Source: Marinobacter sp. F4206
Lineage (GTDB): Bacteria > Pseudomonadota > Gammaproteobacteria > Pseudomonadales > Oleiphilaceae
Direction: 5' to 3'
Length of the DNA stretch: 64,000 nt
NCBI RefSeq assembly: GCF_019392195.1
Contig: NZ_JAHXKI010000001.1
Location: forward strand, 186,001-250,000
The translations under genes were made by a program, and so were the position numbers. Every line of letters starts with the position of its first letter. Position 1 is the first letter of the stretch. The notes beneath the pieces were generated by a model. It was not told the origin of the DNA. It saw nothing but the letters and a program-made list of their open reading frames with translations, and made no database searches. Below, piece after piece: positions 46,648-56,380 of this stretch.

Positions 46648-47649
46648 ATGGAACTGTTCGATCTGCCCCTGATATGGGCGTTCATTATTGGTTTCGGCAT
46701 CATCATGTATGTGCTGATGGACGGGTTCGACCTCGGCGTCGGGATCCTGTTTCCGTTTGCTCCGGATGAGGAGGCCCGTGACACCATGATGAATTCGGTG
46801 GCACCGGTCTGGGATGGCAACGAAACCTGGCTGGTACTCGGCGGCGCCGGTCTGCTGGCTGCCTTTCCTCTGGTGTACTCCATTCTGCTGCCGGCACTCT
46901 ACATTGGTGTGTTCTTGCTGCTGGCCGGGCTGATTTTCCGCGGTGTCGCCTTCGAGTTCCGTTTCAAGGCCCGGACCTCTCGTTACCTCTGGAACTGGGC
47001 CTTTGCCGGCGGCTCTACGGTTGCCGCCTTTGCCCAGGGCGCCGTAGTCGGAAGCTACATTCAAGGCTTTGAAACCGCCAACGGGGTTTATGTCGGCAAC
47101 GCTCTGGACTGGTTAACCCCTTTCACTGTGCTGACCGGTCTGGGCATGCTTGCCGGGTACGCCCTGCTGGGCTCAACCTGGCTGATTCTCAAAACCGAGG
47201 GTCGCCTGCAGGCGTGGGCCTACCGGATCACTCTGCCGTTGTTAGCGGCGGTGCTCGTGGTGTTTGGCATTATCAGTGTCTGGACACCGTTCGTGGACGA
47301 TATGGTTCGCCAACGCTGGTTCACTAACCTCAGCGTGATCTGGATTCTGCCGGTATTGACGTTGCTTTGTGCCTTCCAGATTTACCGTTCGGTGCGCGAT
47401 CGCTATGAGGGGATGCCCTTCATCGCCACTATGGGGCTCTTTATCACCACCTACCTCGGCCTTGTGGCTAGCCGCTGGCCCTACGTGGTTCCGCCGGAAT
47501 ATACCCTGTGGGACGCCGCCTCTGCCTATGAATCCCAGCTCTTCCTGCTGCTGGGCCTGCTGTTTGTAATCCCGATCGTGCTGGTCTATACCGCATGGAC
47601 ATACTGGGTTTTCCGCGGCAAGGTTCGTGCAGGCGAGGGCTACCATTAA
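46648..47649 (+). CDS. cydB: Cytochrome bd-type ubiquinol oxidase subunit II
   Basis: Subunit II of the bd oxidase, 333 residues with about eight membrane helices. MYVLMDGFDLGVGILFPF near the N-terminus is the conserved subunit II stretch, and WDGNETWLVLGGAGLLAAFP and FKARTSRYLWNW are family segments. An AAGGAGG box precedes the ATG at 46648, 2 nt after the cydA stop. Together with CydA it makes the oxidase; a CydX-like small subunit is not visible. Its stop abuts the GTG start of cydD. Confidence 0.95.
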   Translation: MELFDLPLIWAFIIGFGIIMYVLMDGFDLGVGILFPFAPDEEARDTMMNSVAPVWDGNETWLVLGGAGLLAAFPLVYSILLPALYIGVFLLLAGLIFRGVAFEFRFKARTSRYLWNWAFAGGSTVAAFAQGAVVGSYIQGFETANGVYVGNALDWLTPFTVLTGLGMLAGYALLGSTWLILKTEGRLQAWAYRITLPLLAAVLVVFGIISVWTPFVDDMVRQRWFTNLSVIWILPVLTLLCAFQIYRSVRDRYEGMPFIATMGLFITTYLGLVASRWPYVVPPEYTLWDAASAYESQLFLLLGLLFVIPIVLVYTAWTYWVFRGKVRAGEGYH

Positions 47650-49383
47650 GTGGCAGAAACAGCCGATCGACAGACTGACGGGGCTGGGGAGCAATCTTCA
47701 GCCCCGAATCAGCGTGAGGTAAGACGCTGGCTGGCCACCCTCGCCAGGGGCAATCGGCGGTGGATTCAAGGCACGGTAGCGGCCGGTGTGGTTGCTGGCC
47801 TGGCGACCATAGCGCAGATGTATTTCCTGGCAACCATTGTCCACCAGGGCGTGGTTGAAGATGTGCCAGCGATCGAGCTTTCCCTTCCCTTTCTGTTTGT
47901 TATCCTGGCAATTGTTGTTCGGGCTGCAGGCCAAGGCCTGCAGACGCACATGGCAGCCCGATGCAGCGAAGACGTCCGACGGGATGCGCGACGCCAGATT
48001 CACAACCACTGGCAATCCGCGGGCCCTGTCGCCATTGGCCATTCCTCAGCCGGCGAACTGTCCCGGGAATGGCTGGATCATGTCGAGGCGCTGCATGGCT
48101 ATTTCGCTCGGTTTCTGCCCCAGCTGACCCTGTCAGTCATCATTCCTCTGATTATTCTGGTGCTGGTGTTCTCGATGGACTGGCTCGCGGGCATTTTCCT
48201 GCTGCTGTCTGCTCCCCTGATACCAGTCTTCATGGCCCTGGTCGGAATGGGCGCGGAGAAGCTTAACCAACAGCATTTTCAGGCCATCAGCCGGCTCTCC
48301 GGACAATTCCTGGACAAGGTCCGGGGCCTCAGCACACTCCAACTTTTCGGGCAGACCGCTTTCGCGACCGAGGTGATTCAATCACGCTCCGACCACTACC
48401 GGCGCATCACCATGAAGACGCTGCGGGTCGCTTTTCTGTCCTCCGCGGTACTGGAGTTTTTTGCGTCCATGGCGATTGCAGTCATCGCTATCTACATCGG
48501 GTTCGGGCTTCTTGGCTACATTACCTACGGCCCGTCCGGCCAATTGACGTTGTTTTCCGGGCTCCTCATTCTGCTACTGGCGCCCGAATTCTTCCAACCG
48601 CTTCGCACGCTGTCCCAGCATTATCATGATCGTGCCGCAGCGCTTGGTGCCGCCACGGAGATCCTTGCCCGGCTGGAAAATCTGGAGCCGCTCGATCATG
48701 GTGAGAAGCCCAAATGTGCGCCTGGCATTTCGGCTTCTTTTGGCGAGGGAATAACGCTTGACTCGGTGACCATTGAATACCGGCAGGGCCATCCGATCTT
48801 CCGGGACCTGTCGCTGACCTTCGACCAAGGCGGCTGCATTGCCCTTACCGGGCCTTCGGGTGGCGGGAAAAGCACCCTGCTCCATTTGCTGGCCGGTTTT
48901 GTCTCACCAAGTGAAGGGACCGTGAATGTCATGGGCCTGGCCCCCGGCGCTGTCAGTTTCGGGTGGCTGGGTCAGACCGGGTTTCTGATTAACGGTACCT
49001 GGGCGGACAATCTGCGACTGACCAGCCCGCAAGCCTCCGACATTGCCATCGAGACCGCCCTGTACAACGTTGGCCTGCGGTCTCTGCTCGAAAGTCGGAA
49101 ACAAGGGATCTACAGCCCTGTGTCTGAGGACGGCCAGGGACTGTCAGGCGGTCAGGCCCGCCGGCTGAGCCTGGCCCGCATTTTCGTGGCGGATTACGAT
49201 CTGGTTCTGCTGGACGAACCCACCGCCGGCCTGGACACCGACAGCGAAGTCTATGTGCTGGAAGCGCTACACAAACTCGGCCAGGCCGGAAAAACGTTGA
49301 TCTTTTCAACTCACCATCAGGCTCTGCTTACGCTGGCTGACCGGGTGATGCTGGTCGCCGAGGGAGAGGTGCACGATGCGTGA
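47650..49383 (+). CDS. cydD: Thiol reductant ABC exporter subunit CydD
   Basis: Half of the CydDC ABC exporter, which moves cysteine and glutathione to the periplasm and is needed for assembly of bd oxidase. The 577-residue protein has six membrane helices (about residues 30-330) and a C-terminal ATPase. Walker A is TGPSGGGKSTLLHLL, the signature is LSGGQARRLSLARI, Walker B is LVLLDEPTAGLD, and the switch is FSTHHQ. The GTG directly follows the cydB stop, and the end overlaps cydC by 8 nt, so the cluster is translated together. Confidence 0.92.
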   Translation: MAETADRQTDGAGEQSSAPNQREVRRWLATLARGNRRWIQGTVAAGVVAGLATIAQMYFLATIVHQGVVEDVPAIELSLPFLFVILAIVVRAAGQGLQTHMAARCSEDVRRDARRQIHNHWQSAGPVAIGHSSAGELSREWLDHVEALHGYFARFLPQLTLSVIIPLIILVLVFSMDWLAGIFLLLSAPLIPVFMALVGMGAEKLNQQHFQAISRLSGQFLDKVRGLSTLQLFGQTAFATEVIQSRSDHYRRITMKTLRVAFLSSAVLEFFASMAIAVIAIYIGFGLLGYITYGPSGQLTLFSGLLILLLAPEFFQPLRTLSQHYHDRAAALGAATEILARLENLEPLDHGEKPKCAPGISASFGEGITLDSVTIEYRQGHPIFRDLSLTFDQGGCIALTGPSGGGKSTLLHLLAGFVSPSEGTVNVMGLAPGAVSFGWLGQTGFLINGTWADNLRLTSPQASDIAIETALYNVGLRSLLESRKQGIYSPVSEDGQGLSGGQARRLSLARIFVADYDLVLLDEPTAGLDTDSEVYVLEALHKLGQAGKTLIFSTHHQALLTLADRVMLVAEGEVHDA

Positions 49384-50992
49384 ACTTGCGCCCTGGCTGC
49401 GCCTGATTTTTCAGCGCCCCGTCCGACTCACCGTCGGCGGCGGTCTGATACTCATCACCCTGCTTTCTGGCATCGGCCTGCTGGCCCTTTCGGGCTGGTT
49501 CATTACCGAGACGGCACTGGTCGGGCTGGCACTGGCGGCGGGTACCCAGGCAACCATTAATCTCTACACCCCGGGCGGTGGTATCCGTTTCTTTGCCCTG
49601 TCCCGTACAGTCGGCCGTTATGTGGAGCGCGTTTACAACCACGACACAGTACTCCGCCTGCTGACTGACATCCGGGTTCATTTTTTCCGGCGGCTCGCCG
49701 CCACACCGCCCCTTCACCGTTCCGGGCTTTCAGGCGCACAGTGGCTGTCCCGGCTGACCCGGGATGTGGATGCACTGGATACCCTGTACCTGCGATTGAT
49801 TGCGCCAACCGCCCTCGCCGCCCTCGTAGTTCTGCTGGTGGTGGTACTGGCCGGCCTCTGGTTCAGCACCATGATCGCGTTTTGGCTGGCAGTCATTCTG
49901 CTTGCTGCCCTCCTGCTATCGACATTGGGCATTTACTTGCGCACGCGCCGCATTGCGAGTCAGCAAAGCGAGCGGGAGGAACGACTGCGTGCAGCGGTCA
50001 TCGAACATCTTGAAGGCTTTGCCGAACTCGCGGCCGCCGGGCGAACCGGTAAACACGCGGCCTGGTTGATGAGGCAGGCCCAGCAGTTCAGTTCGGAACA
50101 GACCAAAGCGGATCGACGGGTTGGCTGGCATTTGGCGGGTAGTCATCTGCTTATCAATCTGGCCGCAACTTTTGCGCTGTGGGCTGGCCTGTCGCTCTTT
50201 CAATTCGAAATCATTTCCGGGCCGGTTCTGGTGCTGCTGCCAATCGCCCTGCTGGGGCTTTCCGAAGTCTATGCCGCCTTGCCCGATGCCTTCGGCAAGT
50301 TAGGAGCTACGGAAACTTCAGCTGAACGATTGAATCGACAGTCGGAGCAACCCGCCTGGACGCCAACAGCAGGTGCGGACGATTTGCCTGCCGGCAAAGC
50401 CTTGCTGGCAAGAGATCTCGGTGTTCGCCATACCGATTCCGCTCCGATCTTCAACCACTTCGATCTGAGTGTTGATGAGGGAGAACACCTTGGTGTGGTG
50501 GGTCATTCAGGCAGTGGCAAGTCTTCCCTGGCGGATGCCCTGTCGGGCCTGATACCCGCTTATCAGGGCTCGATCAGCCACGTACCGCTGTGCTACCTCA
50601 CCCAAACCACCATTCTGTTCGAGGACACCCTCAGGGCCAACCTGTTGCTGGCTCATCCGCAAGCCAGTGAGGATGAGCTATGGCAGGTCCTGGACCTGGT
50701 AGAAATGGCCGATCGGTTTGCCTCGGAGGAGGACAGGCTGGACACCTGGCTAGGCAGCGCTGGAAGCCGGCTTTCCGGCGGAGAGGCCCGGCGTGTCGCC
50801 CTGGCGAGAGTATTGCTGAGTCCGGCACCGTTGATCATTCTGGATGAACCCTTCACGGGGGTGGATTCGGAGACCAGAGAACGCATCTGCCGGAGGCTGG
50901 ACCAATGGCTGGCAGGAAAAGCGGTGATTGCACTGGCTCACGACGCCGATGCCCTTCCGGGCACCGACCACGTGATCCATCTGACTTACTGA
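49376..50992 (+). CDS. cydC: Thiol reductant ABC exporter subunit CydC
   Basis: The second half of CydDC, 538 residues. The membrane part (about residues 1-300) begins APWLRLIFQRPVRL, and PGGGIRFFALSRTVGRYVERVYNHD is typical of CydC. ATPase motifs are GHSGSGKSSLADAL, LSGGEARRVALARVLL, LIILDEPFTGVD and IALAHDAD, so the nucleotide site has a nonstandard Asp/Ala neighbourhood around the switch His, as in many CydC proteins. It completes the cydABDC run. Confidence 0.92.
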   Translation: MRELAPWLRLIFQRPVRLTVGGGLILITLLSGIGLLALSGWFITETALVGLALAAGTQATINLYTPGGGIRFFALSRTVGRYVERVYNHDTVLRLLTDIRVHFFRRLAATPPLHRSGLSGAQWLSRLTRDVDALDTLYLRLIAPTALAALVVLLVVVLAGLWFSTMIAFWLAVILLAALLLSTLGIYLRTRRIASQQSEREERLRAAVIEHLEGFAELAAAGRTGKHAAWLMRQAQQFSSEQTKADRRVGWHLAGSHLLINLAATFALWAGLSLFQFEIISGPVLVLLPIALLGLSEVYAALPDAFGKLGATETSAERLNRQSEQPAWTPTAGADDLPAGKALLARDLGVRHTDSAPIFNHFDLSVDEGEHLGVVGHSGSGKSSLADALSGLIPAYQGSISHVPLCYLTQTTILFEDTLRANLLLAHPQASEDELWQVLDLVEMADRFASEEDRLDTWLGSAGSRLSGGEARRVALARVLLSPAPLIILDEPFTGVDSETRERICRRLDQWLAGKAVIALAHDADALPGTDHVIHLTY

Positions 50993-51001
50993 GGAATCGC
51001 C

Positions 51002-52243
51002 TTAGCGGGTTTCCAGAACCTCGAACGTCAGTCCAGCCTTGCTGGTGAGGCGCTCCATAAGACTGCCATCCAGCAGGGATGACGGGGTCCAGAACCCCCC
51101 TTCCTTATCGGCGGGCACGTCAAAGGCGAGGCACATGCCGGCTTCCCCGAGCATCTTGCCGGTGGAGCCATAACCCGGGTCGCGATCACCGGTTACCTTG
51201 GTGATGATGGTCTTGCCATCCTCGGTGCGACCGACAAATCGGAGGTCATAAAAACCGGCTTTCTGGGCTTCGGGGCTGGGCCCCTCCCCCGGTTTCGGCA
51301 CGAACTTCTCGACCAGCCAGCGAGTGGGCTTGACGGCAGAGGCCGTGAAGAAAGCGCCAAGGCCACCGGTAATACCGTAGGCCGCCAACCGACCCTTCAT
51401 GCCCCGGCCCGTCATCATCGCCTCGTCGTAAGTGAACTCCTTTCCGTAGCGGGCGTTCTGCAGCGCGTTGGAACGGTGGACGATCCGGGTATTGATCGCT
51501 CCCATCACAAAGGGCGCCAGCCAGACGTCGAAGGTGGAATCGTACTCCGCCCCCTTCAGACTCGGCTGACGGGTCTTGGACCGGTGTTCCGGCGGACAGA
51601 TGGAAAACGGGTTCGCCAGTTCCTTGCGAAGCTTGGGATCGGCCGCGGCCTCCTTGGCGATGTTCATCATTGAGGCCACGGTGCCGCCGGAAAACTCGCC
51701 CTTCGCCACTTTCACTCTCATCCGAACGTCACGGCACGGTGCACCGAAAGTCTGCTCTGCTTTTCCCTGAAGGAACCAGACCCCCATGTCTGATGGAATG
51801 GAGTCAAAGCCACAACAATGAACGATACGGGCGCCGGAGGCTTTGGCCTCTTCCTCGTACCGGTCGACCATCTTGCGAATCCACTGCACCTCGCCCGTCA
51901 GATCGCAGTAGTCAGTGCCAGTGCGAACGCAGGCCTGAACGAGAGGCTCGCCATACAGCGCATAGGGCCCAACCGTCGAAATGATAACCCGTGTCTGGCC
52001 ACACATCGCCTGGAGGGCGCGCTCATCGGAGGCATCGGCCAGGATCACAGGGAGCTCCCTGGCATCTTTACCCAGTTCATCTTTCAAGGTATTCAGCTTG
52101 GTTTCAGAACGACCGGCAATCGCCCAGTTCACGGACTTACCCAATCCGTAGGTATCGAGCAAATACCGGGTAAGAATCTGACCGACAAAGCTGGTTGCCC
52201 CAAAGACAACCAGATCGTACGTCGTTTCGGCTGATTTAGTCAT
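51002..52243 (-). CDS. Saccharopine dehydrogenase-like NAD(P)-binding protein (trans-acting enoyl reductase type)
   Basis: A 413-residue protein with an N-terminal Rossmann fold: DLVVFGATSFVGQILTRYLL is the dinucleotide motif, and ARELPVILADASDERAL and RVIISTVGPYALYGEPL follow. The C-terminal region contains FYDLRFVGRTEDGKTIITKV and GDRDPGYGSTGKMLGEA, typical of the saccharopine reductase-like group to which the mycobacterial trans-acting enoyl reductase Rv2953 and human SCCPDH belong. A lipid-related reductase is inferred; lysine metabolism is unlikely. It starts at 52243. The small membrane gene at 52279 precedes it on the same strand by 35 nt. Confidence 0.85.
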   Translation of the reverse strand: MTKSAETTYDLVVFGATSFVGQILTRYLLDTYGLGKSVNWAIAGRSETKLNTLKDELGKDARELPVILADASDERALQAMCGQTRVIISTVGPYALYGEPLVQACVRTGTDYCDLTGEVQWIRKMVDRYEEEAKASGARIVHCCGFDSIPSDMGVWFLQGKAEQTFGAPCRDVRMRVKVAKGEFSGGTVASMMNIAKEAAADPKLRKELANPFSICPPEHRSKTRQPSLKGAEYDSTFDVWLAPFVMGAINTRIVHRSNALQNARYGKEFTYDEAMMTGRGMKGRLAAYGITGGLGAFFTASAVKPTRWLVEKFVPKPGEGPSPEAQKAGFYDLRFVGRTEDGKTIITKVTGDRDPGYGSTGKMLGEAGMCLAFDVPADKEGGFWTPSSLLDGSLMERLTSKAGLTFEVLETR

Positions 52244-52278
52244 TGCTCATCCTTAGTTCGAATTCGTGATTGAAGTGA

Positions 52279-52695
52279 TCAGGCGGCAGTACGCGGTGCG
52301 CGGGCGCCCATCAGACGCATGAATGTCGCTACACCCAGGCCCCAGAAGCCATTGAGGATCAGCCCGCCAATCCAGGTCTGGGCCGAAACGTCGAGGCCCT
52401 TGAGTGGGAATACCACGAGCATCGCGACCGCAGTAGGGCCGATAGCGCCCAGCAGCACGTGCCCCAACCAGTATTTGCTGCGGGCGAGACGGCCGAGAAC
52501 CAGCCAGAGGACCATGCCCCACAGCCCACCGAAAAATGCCAGAGAAACAACTGAGGGAATTCCAAAGGGGGGAACGGGAGTCAGATTGAATGGTGCCATG
52601 GGCACCACGCCCCCCAGATAGAAAAGCATGAACAATCCCTGGTGGAATACCAGGGTTGCAAGGAAACCGGCGATAAATGCCTTGAACCAGACCAT
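52279..52695 (-). CDS. Hypothetical four-helix membrane protein
   Basis: A 138-residue inner-membrane protein with about four hydrophobic helices: FIAGFLATLVFHQGLFMLFYL, the segment around residues 45-66, LGHVLLGAIGPTAVAMLVVF, and a last one at about 108-130. The ATG at 52695 has AAGGAAGG directly upstream; the frame is open back to 52824 but without family-like sequence. No functional motif is seen. Its position just before the reductase gene on the same strand suggests one operon, maybe a lipid-related pair. Confidence 0.7.
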   Translation of the reverse strand: MVWFKAFIAGFLATLVFHQGLFMLFYLGGVVPMAPFNLTPVPPFGIPSVVSLAFFGGLWGMVLWLVLGRLARSKYWLGHVLLGAIGPTAVAMLVVFPLKGLDVSAQTWIGGLILNGFWGLGVATFMRLMGARAPRTAA

Positions 52696-52901
52696 AATAC
52701 CTTCCTTAAGTGAGACAATCGTAGGTCTTAACCCCTTGATTCTGCATAGCAGTCTTACGCACTGCAAATATTGTTGGCTGATTTGAGGGCGGGTTCCAGT
52801 TTCCCCACAGACTTTCGGAATCACGTCGTCAGGGCCAATCGATTGTCATCCTTTGTCAGGCAAACTGCTAAACACAGTGTAACGTGCCACGGAGATTCGA
52901 G

Positions 52902-53231
52902 TTGACCACAGTCCTGGTGATAGTAAGTCTGTTTCTCGCCTTTTTCAGCGGTTTTCTGTGCTGGCAGGTGCTGGAACAACGCAAACTGATTGCTCACATG
53001 ATGGAGACCGACAACATTGCGAACCCGGAGCAAGACCCGGAGTTTGTTCTTACGCTTCGCGTTCTCGATCCGATTGCCATTGCCAAACGGGAATCACGCT
53101 CCGCCCGTGTGCTGGCCGACAGACTACCGGTCATGGTCCGGAAAATGGTGTATCAGGAAGTCATGAAGGAACTGGAGTCCGAACTGGTCGAGCGGGAAAT
53201 CGACGTCGAAATGCACATCGAATACCGATAG
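52902..53231 (+). CDS. Hypothetical small membrane protein
   Basis: A protein of about 109 residues with one N-terminal hydrophobic helix (LTTVLVIVSLFLAFFSGFLCW) and a charged helical cytoplasmic tail. The repeated Glu/Arg/Lys composition of the tail (RKMVYQEVMKELESEL) suggests a coiled coil. I use the TTG at 52902 with GGAG 7 nt upstream; a GTG at 52884 is possible. It is followed 12 nt later by another single-span protein gene. Not recognised. Confidence 0.6.
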   Translation: MTTVLVIVSLFLAFFSGFLCWQVLEQRKLIAHMMETDNIANPEQDPEFVLTLRVLDPIAIAKRESRSARVLADRLPVMVRKMVYQEVMKELESELVEREIDVEMHIEYR

Positions 53232-53243
53232 GAGCCCCGCCAC

Positions 53244-53714
53244 ATGAGTGCCTACCTTCTTACTTCCACTGTCATGATGCTCATGTCTCTCATTGCCCTG
53301 GGCTATACCTTCAGGCAACTGCAGGTTGCCCGTCGCCACCTGAGGATACTCAACTCACATCGAATTGCCGCCCACAGCGCAATCCAGAAAAGCCGGATGG
53401 ATCTCCTCGAGGTCCGGAATCGGGCAAAACTGCTGGAGGACACGGTTTCAGGCGGTGCCAGCGCCGTCGAAAAGGTTCATAAGGCGATCTCGAACACGAC
53501 CTTCGGCCTGATCGACCTGTTCTCAAGGGATGAGGAATTCCGTGAGAGCGCCCGCAAGGCGCGGCAGACTCACGACAACACCAGTGAAAACGTCTACAAG
53601 ACGGTCCGGACGACCAACCGGGCCCTGCATATCCTTGCCGATACCCTGATTATTGGCAAAGCCGAAAAGAAAATAGCTTCCCGGAAACCAGGCGGCAACG
53701 GGTCTTCGGAATAG
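53244..53714 (+). CDS. Hypothetical membrane-anchored coiled-coil protein
   Basis: A 156-residue protein: one N-terminal helix (about residues 3-22, YLLTSTVMMLMSLIALGYTF), then a long charged alpha-helical region with heptad-like spacing (about residues 24-75 and 95-140). The basic C-terminus is likely disordered. GGAGCC precedes the ATG at 53244. It sits beside another single-span protein gene, and the pair may form a membrane complex, though this is only proximity. No family recognised. Confidence 0.65.
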   Translation: MSAYLLTSTVMMLMSLIALGYTFRQLQVARRHLRILNSHRIAAHSAIQKSRMDLLEVRNRAKLLEDTVSGGASAVEKVHKAISNTTFGLIDLFSRDEEFRESARKARQTHDNTSENVYKTVRTTNRALHILADTLIIGKAEKKIASRKPGGNGSSE

Positions 53715-53737
53715 CCGGATTCACGGGGTAACTGGCA

Positions 53738-54580
53738 TCAGGTCCTTTCAAATCGCCTGAGCACAGCATCCACGGTCACTGTCAGGCTCTCCAGCGCCTC
53801 CGCCCTTTCGCGGCCTTCGGCACTGGCGCGGTACAAATGGGGGGTCATCGCCAGCAGATCGGCGACCGCGTCCTGGTTCGTCAAGGTCAGGCTGTAGCGC
53901 ACGTATTCGCTACCGAGTAATTGGAAGCCGTCGGGGATAGCATCTCGATCCGGCCGGTCCGGCTTCAGTTCCGGATAGATAATCTCCCGCAGTTCCCTTA
54001 GGTGATCCGGGCCGGCATCAACCTGCAGGATCTGACCTCCTGGCTTCAGAACCCGCTGGAATTCGTGATACACCGGAAATCCAAAAAGACACAACACGCA
54101 ATCCAGTTCGTTCGGCAACACGGGAAGATTGGCATTACTGCCTACCACCCAACGGACCCGCTTATCCTGCTTTGCCGCGGCCAGAACAGCCCATTTCGAG
54201 ATATCGAGCCCGAGAACCGCTGCGTTCTGCCCTTCGTCCAGGGTGTTGGCCAGTCGCCTTATGTAATAGCCCTCACCACAGCCGGCATCGAGAAATGAGG
54301 CGGCATTCTTTGCCTGAAACACACCGGCAGCCGCATGGTTTACGGCATCGGATATAGGTTCATAGTGTCCCGCATTCAGAAACCGCTGACGTGCCGCCAC
54401 CATTTCCTTGCTGTCACCGGGATCCAGGGAGCGCTTCTTCTGCACAGGCAACAGGTGAACATAGCCCTGCCGCGCAACGTCAAAGTTGTGTCCGGTTTCG
54501 CAACGCAAGCTCCCTTCTACACGTTGCAGGGGACTTCCATCCAGCGGGCAAGCCAATGCTTCAAAAGGAGAGATGGTCAT
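53738..54580 (-). CDS. rlmA: 23S rRNA (guanine-N1)-methyltransferase RlmA with an altered zinc site
   Basis: A 280-residue homologue of E. coli RlmA, which methylates G745 of 23S rRNA. GYVHLLPVQKKRSLDPGDSKEM and RFLNAGHYEPISDAV are near-identical to the family, and the SAM motif is FLDAGCGEGYY. The N-terminal zinc knuckle, usually CxxC then CxxxH, reads CPLDGSPL and CETGHNFD, so the second Cys (position 14) is Asp. Zinc may still bind through Cys11, Cys27, His31 and Asp14, or the site is relaxed. It starts at the ATG at 54580 after AAAAGGAGAG and stands alone on the minus strand. Confidence 0.9.
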   Translation of the reverse strand: MTISPFEALACPLDGSPLQRVEGSLRCETGHNFDVARQGYVHLLPVQKKRSLDPGDSKEMVAARQRFLNAGHYEPISDAVNHAAAGVFQAKNAASFLDAGCGEGYYIRRLANTLDEGQNAAVLGLDISKWAVLAAAKQDKRVRWVVGSNANLPVLPNELDCVLCLFGFPVYHEFQRVLKPGGQILQVDAGPDHLRELREIIYPELKPDRPDRDAIPDGFQLLGSEYVRYSLTLTNQDAVADLLAMTPHLYRASAEGRERAEALESLTVTVDAVLRRFERT

Positions 54581-54645
54581 GGAAAGGTATCCAAATGGCG
54601 GCGGTAGTTGGTGAAATAATTTGGGCTATTTTATGCACAGGCAAC

Positions 54646-54673
54646 AAAAAAGGCACCCGAAGGTGCCTTTTCT
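54646..54673 (-). terminator. Terminator after etfA
   Basis: AAAAGGCACC and GGTGCCTTTT form a 10-bp stem with a CGAA loop. On the minus strand a T run follows, right after the etfA stop at 54689. Strong intrinsic terminator. Confidence 0.88.
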
Positions 54674-54688
54674 CAACCGAAGAAACTA

Positions 54689-55630
54689 TCAGAGTACTTT
54701 CTTCAGTTCTTCTTCCAGCTGCGGAACCGCTTCGAACAGATCCGCCACCAGGCCATAATCAGCCACCTGGAAGATCGGTGCTTCCTCGTCCTTGTTGATC
54801 GCGACGATCACCTTGGAGTCGGACATGCCCGCCAGGTGCTGGATGGCACCGGAAATACCCACGGCGATGTACAGCTGCGGAGCAACAATCTTACCGGTCT
54901 GGCCAACCTGCATGTCGTTCGGTACGAAACCGGCGTCAACCGCGGCACGTGACGCACCAACAGCGGCGCCCATCAGATCGGCTACCTGCTCCAGCATCTT
55001 GAAGTTGTCGCCGTTCTGCATGCCGCGACCACCGGAAACAACGATGCCGGCGCTTGCCAGATCAGGACGATCAGATTTGGCCAGCTCTTCGCTAACGAAC
55101 TGGGACAAGCCGGCGTCTTTCACCACGTCCAGCTGCTCGACAGCAGCAGAGCCACCCTCACCAGCAACGGGGTCAAAAGCGGTCGGACGAACAGTCACCA
55201 CCTTGATGCTGTCACTGGATTTTACAGTGGCAATGGCGTTACCCGCGTAGATCGGGCGAACGAAGGTGTCCTCAGACTCAACACGCATGATGTCGGAGAC
55301 CTGAGCGACATCCAGCAGTGCAGCAACACGCGGCATGAAGTCTTTGCCCACGGTGCCCGCGGCGGCCAGAATGTGGCTGTAGCCTTTGCCTACTTCGGCT
55401 ACCAGCTCACCCAGGTTCTCACCCAGGAAGTGACCATAAGCGGCGTTGTCGGCAACCAGTACCTTGTTCACGCCTTCGGCCTTGGCAGCTGCTTCCGCAA
55501 CGGCGCCACAGTTTTCACCGGCAACCAGGACGTCAATGTCTCCGCCAATGGCCTTGGCCGCCGCTACAACATTCAGGGTAGCCTGTTTCAGGCTGCTGTT
55601 GTCATGTTCAGCAATTACAAGGATGCTCAT
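54689..55630 (-). CDS. etfA: Electron transfer flavoprotein subunit alpha
   Basis: Alpha subunit of ETF, which carries electrons from acyl-CoA and other dehydrogenases to ETF-QO. The 313-residue protein has an N-terminal alpha/beta domain (about residues 1-190) and the FAD domain with VVSGGRGMQNGDNFKML, GASRAAVDAGFVPNDMQVGQTGKIV and LYIAVGISGAIQHLAGM, all ETF-alpha hallmarks. It follows etfB directly with no gap and ends before a terminator. Partner of the ETF-QO encoded across the divergent region. Confidence 0.97.
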   Translation of the reverse strand: MSILVIAEHDNSSLKQATLNVVAAAKAIGGDIDVLVAGENCGAVAEAAAKAEGVNKVLVADNAAYGHFLGENLGELVAEVGKGYSHILAAAGTVGKDFMPRVAALLDVAQVSDIMRVESEDTFVRPIYAGNAIATVKSSDSIKVVTVRPTAFDPVAGEGGSAAVEQLDVVKDAGLSQFVSEELAKSDRPDLASAGIVVSGGRGMQNGDNFKMLEQVADLMGAAVGASRAAVDAGFVPNDMQVGQTGKIVAPQLYIAVGISGAIQHLAGMSDSKVIVAINKDEEAPIFQVADYGLVADLFEAVPQLEEELKKVL

Positions 55631-56380
55631 TTAGATCACCTTCGCTTCGTTCTTCAGTTTATCGACCAGCTCAGCAACGTCCGCCACTTTCACACCGGCC
55701 TGACGGGAAGCAGGTGCTTCAACTTTCAGCGTGGACAGGCGCGGAGCAACGTCGACACCCAGATCAGCCGGGCTCACAGATTCGAGCGGCTTCTTCTTGG
55801 CCTTCATGATGTTCGGCAGAGAAGCGTAACGAGGCTCGTTCAGACGCAGGTCTGTGGTAACAACCGCCGGCAGGTTCAGAGACACAGTCATCAGACCGCC
55901 GTCTACTTCGCGGGTTACATTTACCTTTTCGCCTTCAACAACCACTTCGGAAGCGAAAGTGCCCTGACCCATGCCGGTCAGCGCGGCCAGCATCTGGCCC
56001 GTCTGGTTGTTGTCGGAATCGATGGACTGCTTGCCAAGAATGACCAGCTTCGGCTCTTCTTTCTCGACAACAGACTTCAGCAGCTTGGCCGCTTCGAGAG
56101 ACTGAACCTCTTCGTCTGTTTCCACGTGGATACCACGGTCAGCGCCCAGGGCCAGAGCCGTGCGGATTTGCTCCTGTGCAGCTTTCGGGCCGATGGAGAC
56201 CACCACGATTTCACTGGCAACACCCTTTTCCTTCAGACGAACCGCTTCTTCAACAGCGATTTCACAGAACGGGTTCATTGCCATCTTGACGTTGGCGAGA
56301 TCAACACCGGTGTTGTCCGGCTTGACGCGCACCTTTACGTTGTAGTCGATTACTCGTTTTACAGCGACCAGAACCTTCAT
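55631..56380 (-). CDS. etfB: Electron transfer flavoprotein subunit beta
   Basis: Beta subunit of ETF, 249 residues with the AMP-binding fold. [36 protein letters not shown] and [22 protein letters not shown] are the family signature segments. It heads the etfBA operon on the minus strand. The start at 56380 is divergent from etfD, with 527 nt between the two; that gap contains the palindrome at 56741. Confidence 0.97.
   Translation of the reverse strand: MKVLVAVKRVIDYNVKVRVKPDNTGVDLANVKMAMNPFCEIAVEEAVRLKEKGVASEIVVVSIGPKAAQEQIRTALALGADRGIHVETDEEVQSLEAAKLLKSVVEKEEPKLVILGKQSIDSDNNQTGQMLAALTGMGQGTFASEVVVEGEKVNVTREVDGGLMTVSLNLPAVVTTDLRLNEPRYASLPNIMKAKKKPLESVSPADLGVDVAPRLSTLKVEAPASRQAGVKVADVAELVDKLKNEAKVI

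Noticed and set aside
53124..53339. 71-codon minus-strand frame
   Set aside because: Antisense across the two small membrane-protein genes, which have good ribosome sites.
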